From RYN-124 sp033851845 (GTDB taxonomy: Bacteria; Actinomycetota; Actinomycetes; Mycobacteriales; SCTD01), in contig JAWWOH010000111.1 of the NCBI GenBank assembly GCA_033851845.1, positions 1 to 64,000 on the forward strand: a stretch of DNA of 64,000 nt, written 5' to 3'. Of this stretch, positions 58,280-64,000 are shown one piece after another (positions within the stretch are counted from its first letter, which is position 1; each line of letters begins with the position of its first letter). The notes under the pieces are model-generated. The model did not search any database, was not told the origin of the DNA, and saw only the letters and a program-made list of their open reading frames with translations. A program made the translations under genes and the position numbers.

Positions 58280-58711
58280 ATGGACGAGCGGCAGGTCGCG
58301 GTCGACCTCTTCAACGCGGTCTGGCGGCAGCTGGAGCGCACCGATCGGACCGCCGACGACGACGCCGCGATGGTGCACATGGCGCATGCCTCGGTGCACC
58401 ACTGGGCGCAGGTCGGGACGGAGGTCAACCTGGCGCGCGGGGAGTGGCAGGTGTCGCGGGTCTACGCGGCGGTCGGCCGCGGGGAGCCGGCGCTCTGGCA
58501 TGCGCAACGGTGCCTCGACCTCTGCGCGCGCAACGGCTTCGAGGACTGGGACCTCGCGTATGCGCACGAGGCGATGGCCAGGTCTTACGCCGTGCTGGGC
58601 GACGGCGCGGCCTGCGAACGGCACGTCGCCTCCGCGCGTGACATCGAGATCGCGGAGGAGGACGACCGCGAGCTGCTCGAGAAGGACCTCGCCACCATCC
58701 CTGTCCGCTAG
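58280..58711 (+). CDS. TPR-like hypothetical protein
   Basis: 143 residues of alpha helices: DERQVAVDLFNAVWRQLERTDRTADDDAAMVHMAHASVHHW, YAAVGRGEPALWHAQRCLDLC, LAYAHEAMARSYAVLGDGAA. The helix pairs look like tetratricopeptide repeats. GTG 58271 is an alternative start. Its stop TAG abuts repeat element copy 2. Confidence 0.68.
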   Translation: MDERQVAVDLFNAVWRQLERTDRTADDDAAMVHMAHASVHHWAQVGTEVNLARGEWQVSRVYAAVGRGEPALWHAQRCLDLCARNGFEDWDLAYAHEAMARSYAVLGDGAACERHVASARDIEIAEEDDRELLEKDLATIPVR

Positions 58712-59090
58712 CCCCCCTTCCCGCCAGGTCCGCGGGCTCCACGCCGCCGGCGGCCGGTGCGCTGGGTTCGCTGCCGCGGATGCGATCACTTTCGCTTCCC
58801 GGCTGAGATCGGAGCTCTGACCGCTGAAAAGCTCCGATCTGACGGGGGAAGCGCTACCCCCCAGCCAGGGAGTCGCACCTGCCACCAGCCCGCTCCGGCG
58901 TACGAGAGGTGGGCTTCGCGACAGCTCCGGTCGGCCCGAGGAGTTCAGAGACGATCAGGTTGGAGAAGGCTGCTGCCGCGAAAGAGGCCCCAAACTCTCC
59001 AACCTGATCGCCGCAAGGCGCCGGACACCGTGCGCCGCTGCGCCGCACGGGCTGGCCACCGGCGTACGAGAAGTGGGCTGAGCGGCTGCG
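58712..59090. repeat. Modular hairpin repeat element, copy 2
   Basis: 379 bp between the TAG at 58709 and the end of the MFS gene (59105). It matches copy 1 (15573-16031) closely at its start and keeps hairpin A (58793-58816/58830-58853, with an internal mismatch bubble), hairpin B (58952-58966/58996-59010, perfect 15 bp, 29-base loop), and the motif GGCGTACGRGARGTGGG at about 58896 and 59060. The second A module and one motif copy of copy 1 are missing. Confidence 0.85.
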
Positions 59091-59104
59091 GGTGGCGGGG
59101 CGGG

Positions 59105-60601
59105 TCAGGCGGCGGCGCTGGCTTCCTTCAGTGCCTTCGCCGCGGCCTCCTTGCTCACCCGCACGAGCGACGTCATCACCAGCGCCGCGACCGCGAGGAA
59201 CACCGCGCCCACGATGAAGCCGAGGCTCCAGCCATCGACGAGAGCCTTCGTGGCTGCGTCCCGGCCGGCCCCGGCGCCGTTCTTCAGCAGGTGCGTCGTC
59301 CGCGTCGTACTGACTGCCGTGAGAATCGCCAGTCCCAGCGCACCACCGACCTGCTGGCCGGCGTTGAGCAGGGCCGACGCGATGCCGGCGTCCTCGTGCG
59401 GCACACCTGCGACGGCCGAGCTGGTCAGCGAGACGAACGCCGCGCCCATGCCCAAGGCGACGAGAGCGAGGGACGGGAACACGACACCGAGGTACGACGA
59501 GTCGGGCTCGAGCCGCAGGCCGAGCGTGAGCATGCCCAGGGCAGCGACCAGCGGACCGGCGGTCAGCAGCGGCCGTGGCCCGATCTTGCCGAGCAGGTGT
59601 GCGGACATGCCCGCGCTCATCCCGATGAGCACCGGCATCGGCAGGAACGCCAAGCCGGCCTTGACCGGACTCCAGCCGTTGACCCGCTGCATCCACAGGA
59701 TCATGAAGAAGAACATCGCGAAGATGCCGGCGCCGACGAAGATCGCGCCGATGTCGGCCCCGGCCAGTGATCGGCTCTTGAAGAGCCGGAAGGGGACGAG
59801 CGGGTAGAGGGCGCGCTGCTGCACCGCGACGAACGCCGCGATCAGCACGCCCGCGAGGGCGAGGGTGCCGAGCGTCTTGCCGGAAGCCCAGCCGTACTCA
59901 TTGCCCTTGACCAGTGCGAAGACGAGCGCCATCAGGCCGCCCGTCACGAGGACAGCGCCAGGCACGTCGAAGCCCTGCGCGCTCTCGTCCTTGCTCTCCG
60001 GCACGAACCGCTCGGCGCCCAGGAAGGCGAGCAGCGCGACCGGCACGTTGACGAAGAGGACCCAGCGCCAGCTGGCGTACTCGGTGAGCAGCCCGCCGAG
60101 GATCAGGCCGAGCGCCGCACCGCCGGCCGTGATCGTCGACCAGATGCCGAGTGCCTTGTTGCGCTCCTTGCCCTCCGCGAAGATGACGGTGAGCAGGGAG
60201 AGGGCTGCCGGCGACATGAGTGCGCCACCGATGCCCTGCAGTGCGCGCGCGGCGATGAGCAGGCCGAGGCCGCCGGCGATGCCGCCGAGGAAGGACGCGA
60301 CCGCGAACAGGCCCGCGCCGGTCACGAAGACCCGGCGCCGGCCGATCCGGTCGGCCAGCTTGCCGCCGAGGAGCAGGAAGCCGCCGAAGGTCAGCGTGTA
60401 GGCGGTGACGACCCACTGCAGGTCGGCTTCGCTACTGACGTGCAGCGCCTTGCTGATGCTGGGGATCGCGACGTTCACGATGGTCGCGTCGAGGACCACC
60501 ATGAGCTGGCTGATCGCGACGACCACCAGGGCGAGGTTCTTGTGGGTGACCCGGCCGTCGTCGTGGGTCAGGTGCGTGGGCGCGGCGTCGGCCGTGGACA
60601 T
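59105..60601 (-). CDS. MFS exporter, DHA2 (EmrB/QacA) family
   Basis: 498 residues, 14 predicted TM helices. Motif A GGKLADRIGRRRVF, motif C-like LGLILGGLLTEYASWRW, and QLMVVLDATIVNVAIPSIS in TM1 (motif D1). It exports drugs or toxic compounds by proton antiport. No regulator gene is adjacent. The start ATG lies 57 bp upstream of the end of the peptidase-like gene. Confidence 0.88.
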   Translation of the reverse strand: MSTADAAPTHLTHDDGRVTHKNLALVVVAISQLMVVLDATIVNVAIPSISKALHVSSEADLQWVVTAYTLTFGGFLLLGGKLADRIGRRRVFVTGAGLFAVASFLGGIAGGLGLLIAARALQGIGGALMSPAALSLLTVIFAEGKERNKALGIWSTITAGGAALGLILGGLLTEYASWRWVLFVNVPVALLAFLGAERFVPESKDESAQGFDVPGAVLVTGGLMALVFALVKGNEYGWASGKTLGTLALAGVLIAAFVAVQQRALYPLVPFRLFKSRSLAGADIGAIFVGAGIFAMFFFMILWMQRVNGWSPVKAGLAFLPMPVLIGMSAGMSAHLLGKIGPRPLLTAGPLVAALGMLTLGLRLEPDSSYLGVVFPSLALVALGMGAAFVSLTSSAVAGVPHEDAGIASALLNAGQQVGGALGLAILTAVSTTRTTHLLKNGAGAGRDAATKALVDGWSLGFIVGAVFLAVAALVMTSLVRVSKEAAAKALKEASAAA

Positions 60602-60661
60602 GGGTCGGACTCCTCAATCGGGCGTTGCGACGACGTTAGTCCGTGGGTCGGACAGGATCCG

Positions 60662-61555
60662 TTATGCGCCGTTCGCGGAGAAGTGCATGTAGTCCTTGCT
60701 GCTGCTGGTCCAGATGCCGCCCCAGCCCCAGCCCTGCGAGGTGAAGGCGCGCACCGCTGCCCCGCCCGGCAGGAACATCCCGGCCCGGTGCCAGCTGCGG
60801 TTCTTGTACGCCGAGGCCAGCTCCGGCAGCACGAGGTCGCGCTTCACCTCGGGGTTGTCGAACGGGTTCACGTCGATCGCCTGGCCGTACGCGTGCTGCG
60901 AGAACCGGGTCTGCCCTCTGGCCGCGCGACAGACGTAGGCGGCCGTGTTGTTCCCGTCACCCGTCGGCTTGGCGAGGATGTCCTGCGTGGTCGGCAGGCG
61001 CATCTCCTCGATCGGGAAGCCGATCGCGAACAGCGCTCGAAACGCGCGGACCATCTTCGGCGCCGCGCTGGCTGCCACGACGAGCTCGCCGCGGTGCACC
61101 TTGCGGTCGAACCCCCGGAAGACGACGGTCACGTAGCGCAGGCCGCTCAACGGCACGGGGCAGGCCGAGGACCAGGTCTGGCCCATCCGGGTCCGGATCG
61201 CCGACGTGACCGCGCCGATCGTGTCGTGGAACTGCCCGTCGGCCGGGGGCCGCAGCAGGTCGACTGTCGGCAGCCGGCGATCGCGCAGGACCACAGGGGT
61301 CGGCAGCACCTGGCCGAACCCGTCCGGGCGCAGCGGCAGCGGGGATGCGCCGACCACCCAGACCGGAGCCAACGGGCTGGCCGAGACCGAGGCGGCCGCC
61401 CCGACCGACGAGCCGCCCGCCGGGGACGGGCCCGGCGCGAGTGCCGGAACGGGAGTCGAGCTCGGCAGGGCGCCGACCGGGCTCCCGTCGCCCGATCCGG
61501 CGCACGCCGTCAGCAGCACGGTTGCGGCCACCCCGGCGGTGAGCGCGATCTTCAT
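60662..61555 (-). CDS. M15-like D-alanyl-D-alanine carboxypeptidase lipoprotein
   Basis: 297 residues from ATG 61555, GGTGAG upstream. Lipobox LLTACAG. Linker with Ser/Pro repeats, then the M15/VanY-like core: FRGFDRKVHRGELVV, YVCRAARGQTRFSQHAYGQAIDVNPFDNP (SxHxxGxAxD) and KDYMHFSANGA (HxH-like ending). It trims peptidoglycan stems. Confidence 0.83.
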   Translation of the reverse strand: MKIALTAGVAATVLLTACAGSGDGSPVGALPSSTPVPALAPGPSPAGGSSVGAAASVSASPLAPVWVVGASPLPLRPDGFGQVLPTPVVLRDRRLPTVDLLRPPADGQFHDTIGAVTSAIRTRMGQTWSSACPVPLSGLRYVTVVFRGFDRKVHRGELVVAASAAPKMVRAFRALFAIGFPIEEMRLPTTQDILAKPTGDGNNTAAYVCRAARGQTRFSQHAYGQAIDVNPFDNPEVKRDLVLPELASAYKNRSWHRAGMFLPGGAAVRAFTSQGWGWGGIWTSSSKDYMHFSANGA

Positions 61556-61612
61556 CTCACCAGGCTCGCACGCGCAGGCAGGAGCTCGGCCCCGAACGTC
61601 GAAAGCAGGCGC

Positions 61613-63082
61613 ATGCGCCTGAACAATCGCCCCGCCCTCGTCCTGATCGCCGCCGGCCTGGTCGCCGCCGGGGTCATGCCCGCCGCGTTCGCCTCGGGCA
61701 GTGCCAAGGCCGCCGCCCCGTCGTACAAGACACACAGCTTCGGCATGGACGGCGGCGAGCCGAGCATCGCCTTCGACAAGAGGTCGGGCCAGACGTTCTA
61801 CGCGACCGGCGGGACGACGGTGCTCAAGTACCGGATCGACCTGCACGGCAAGATGAGCAAGGTCAGTACGTCGACACCGCCGTTCGCCCCGACGACGCTC
61901 GACACCATCATGGTCGAGGACCAGAACACCGGCCGGCTGTTCGTGTCCTACCTCGCGCTTGCCTGCTCGATCATGGCGACGACCGACGACGCCGGCGAGA
62001 GCTGGTCGCAGTCCGAGGGCTGTGGCCCCGGCTCGCTGCTCGACCACCAGTCCGTCGGTGCGGGTCCGCTGCACGCGCCGCTCGCCGGCAACAACCCGCT
62101 GTACGACGGCGCTGTCTACTACTGCGCACAGAACAGCTACAACGGCGCCTGCTCGGTCAGCCTCGACGGCGGCCGGACCTTCGGTCCCGGCGTACCCGTC
62201 GCGAACACGCCGGCCAACAACCCGGGCGACCCGTTCGGCGGCGCCTGCTCCGCGCTGCACGGCCACGTCCGCGTGGGGCCGGACGGCACGGCGTACCTGC
62301 CGTTGAAGGGCTGCGGCGGCGTACCCACCATCAACAACCTGACCAACTCCGAGTACTTCGGCGGCCGGCCTTCCCTCAGCGTCAGCGAGGACAACGGCGC
62401 GACCTGGCAGGTGCGCTTCGGCCCGAAGGGCTCCAACGACCCGGATGAGTCCGACCCGTCGGTCGCCGCCGGCCCGAAGGGCACGCTGTACTACGGCTGG
62501 GAGGACGGCACGCAGCCCAACGACTCCGCCGGCGGTACGACGACGAGCGCCCGCGTCGCGACGTCCAAGGACCACGGCAAGACATGGAGCAAGGTCACCG
62601 ACCTGTCGACGCCGCTCGGCCTGCACAACGTGCAGTTCCCCGAGATGATCGTCGGCGACGACGACCGCGCGGCCTTCTCCTTCATCGCGACGCCGGGCAT
62701 CGGCAACGACCAGGACGCGCCGTTCAGGGGTCCGTGGCACCTCTACATCTCCACGACGTACGACGCCGGCAAGACCTGGAAGACGGTCGACGTCACGCCG
62801 CACAAGCCGATCCACCGCGGCTGCGTGCACATGCTCGGTATCGCGCCGGGGTCGCAGCGCACCGACAGCTGCAGCTACCGCAACATGCTCGACTTCAACG
62901 ACATCACGATCGACCAGTACGGCCGGGTCGAGGTCTCCTACACCGACGACTGCTTCGGGGACTGCGCCTCCGGTCAGAAGCAGACGCCGGAGAACACCAG
63001 CATCTCCAACGTGTCGGTGGCCTACCAGACCGGTGGCAAGCCCCTCTACGCGAAGTACGACAAGCTCTTCACCAAGCGCTAG
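61613..63082 (+). CDS. Secreted BNR-repeat beta-propeller protein
   Basis: 489 residues. Signal peptide PALVLIAAGLVAAGVMPAAFASG. BNR/Asp-box like repeats: TTDDAGESWSQSEG, SLDGGRTFGPG, SEDNGATWQVRFG, SKDHGKTWSKV, STTYDAGKTWKTV. Similar in layout to the 49-kb protein but lacks the anchor. Likely a six-blade propeller; sialidase active-site residues are not evident. Divergent from the M15 gene. Confidence 0.78.
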   Translation: MRLNNRPALVLIAAGLVAAGVMPAAFASGSAKAAAPSYKTHSFGMDGGEPSIAFDKRSGQTFYATGGTTVLKYRIDLHGKMSKVSTSTPPFAPTTLDTIMVEDQNTGRLFVSYLALACSIMATTDDAGESWSQSEGCGPGSLLDHQSVGAGPLHAPLAGNNPLYDGAVYYCAQNSYNGACSVSLDGGRTFGPGVPVANTPANNPGDPFGGACSALHGHVRVGPDGTAYLPLKGCGGVPTINNLTNSEYFGGRPSLSVSEDNGATWQVRFGPKGSNDPDESDPSVAAGPKGTLYYGWEDGTQPNDSAGGTTTSARVATSKDHGKTWSKVTDLSTPLGLHNVQFPEMIVGDDDRAAFSFIATPGIGNDQDAPFRGPWHLYISTTYDAGKTWKTVDVTPHKPIHRGCVHMLGIAPGSQRTDSCSYRNMLDFNDITIDQYGRVEVSYTDDCFGDCASGQKQTPENTSISNVSVAYQTGGKPLYAKYDKLFTKR

Positions 63083-63127
63083 CCGGGTCGAGCCGGCGGC
63101 CCGGACCGGTTGGAATACCTGATCCGG

Positions 63128-63189
63128 GGAATGTGGCCGGCTCGTGTCGTGACACGCTGGCGCGCCACGACCTGAAACGGCCACATTCC
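63128..63189. terminator. Long-range hairpin terminator
   Basis: GGAATGTGGCCG (63128-63139) and CGGCCACATTCC (63178-63189) form a perfect 12-bp inverted repeat with 38 bases between, including an inner CGTGTC/GACACG palindrome. It lies between the propeller gene and the thiC leader. Confidence 0.55.
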
Positions 63190-63243
63190 GGGGGGCCGCG
63201 CGACGGGCCCCGTCGACACCGGGCAGGGCGTAGGGTCGGGGCT

Positions 63244-63332
63244 GACCCGCGGGAGCCCACGCCAGGGCTGAGAGGGCGGCTGGATCGGCCGTCGACCGTT
63301 CGCACCTGATCCGGGTAACACCGGCGTAGGGA
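63244..63332 (+). promoter_or_regulatory. TPP riboswitch (THI element) upstream of thiC
   Basis: Conserved CTGAGAG block at about 63268-63274 and CACCTGATCCGGGTAACACC at 63303-63322, then GGCGTAGGGA. These are the pyrimidine- and pyrophosphate-sensor helices of the thiamine pyrophosphate riboswitch. A TAGGGT -10 box at 63231-63236 gives a start near 63244. TPP should switch off thiC expression. Confidence 0.92.
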
Positions 63333-63341
63333 GGAGCCGTC

Positions 63342-64000
<659 letters not shown>

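Noticed and set aside
49251..63082. True sialidases at 49 kb and 61.6 kb
   Set aside because: Asp-box-like repeats are present, but I could not find the Arg triad or the catalytic Tyr/Glu arrangement, so only a propeller fold is claimed.

Overview
This window is chromosomal DNA of a high-GC, Gram-positive actinobacterium. The evidence is the strong GC bias, frequent GTG starts and TANNNT -10 boxes 6-8 bases before many start codons (leaderless transcripts). The gene families also fit: DUF3145, DUF3052, DUF4032, DUF2277 and DUF3516-type helicase, GAF-ANTAR proteins, a homodimeric-type pyruvate dehydrogenase E1, and the RNase H/acid phosphatase fusion next to a C4 zinc-ribbon protein and Nif3. 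A topoisomerase IV-like parE/parC pair argues against Mycobacterium. I cannot name the genus.

Layout. 0-3 kb: start of a mannonate dehydratase-like gene divergent from a GH78 rhamnosidase, then a membrane protein. 3-8 kb: parE-parC. 8-15 kb: adenosine deaminase family, DUF3145, a PAP2-diacylglycerol kinase fusion, PAP2, PHP phosphoesterase, DUF4032. 15.6-16.0 kb: a modular hairpin repeat whose second copy lies at 58.7-59.1 kb; both lie between convergent genes. 16-19 kb: aceE, broken into two abutting ORFs by an in-frame TAA. 19-24 kb: YjbQ, ZIP transporter, DUF1508, UbiB/ABC1 kinase, DUF2277, DUF3052, a methyltransferase and tRNA-Val(UAC). 24-26.5 kb: three GAF-ANTAR regulators. 26.6-32 kb: SGNH hydrolase, Nif3, zinc ribbon, RNase H/phosphatase, an LEA-like protein and RNase P RNA (rnpB).

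32.4-46.0 kb is an integrated island of about 13.6 kb. A perfect 28-bp direct repeat lies at the 3' end of rnpB and again just beyond the start of a complete tyrosine integrase. The left part holds PadR-HAAS, an ECF sigma factor with a membrane partner, and a VOC protein. From 36.3 to 44.8 kb the island looks like a cassette array: small genes, mostly one or two per unit, separated by about 15 copies of a short tag, consensus GRGTAAGTGCCGYTYCCG. The tag often overlaps the stop codon of one gene. In the best junctions it forms an imperfect inverted repeat with the -10 box of the next leaderless gene. Cargo includes a HIT protein, an HExxH protein, zinc-ribbon and small membrane proteins, and a catalytically degenerate tyrosine-recombinase-like protein with a C-terminal HEPN-like RX4H motif. 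This region is the best candidate for an undescribed system.

46-64 kb: a permease-YHS/ArsR operon with its own palindromic operator, an ABC exporter, two secreted beta-propeller-like proteins, an SPFH protein, PaaI thioesterase, M23 and M15 peptidase-like proteins, an RsbW-like ATPase with a partner, a 20-residue Cys-rich micropeptide ORF, a Ski2-like helicase, an MFS exporter, and thiC behind a TPP riboswitch at the right edge. No CRISPR array or IS element was seen.
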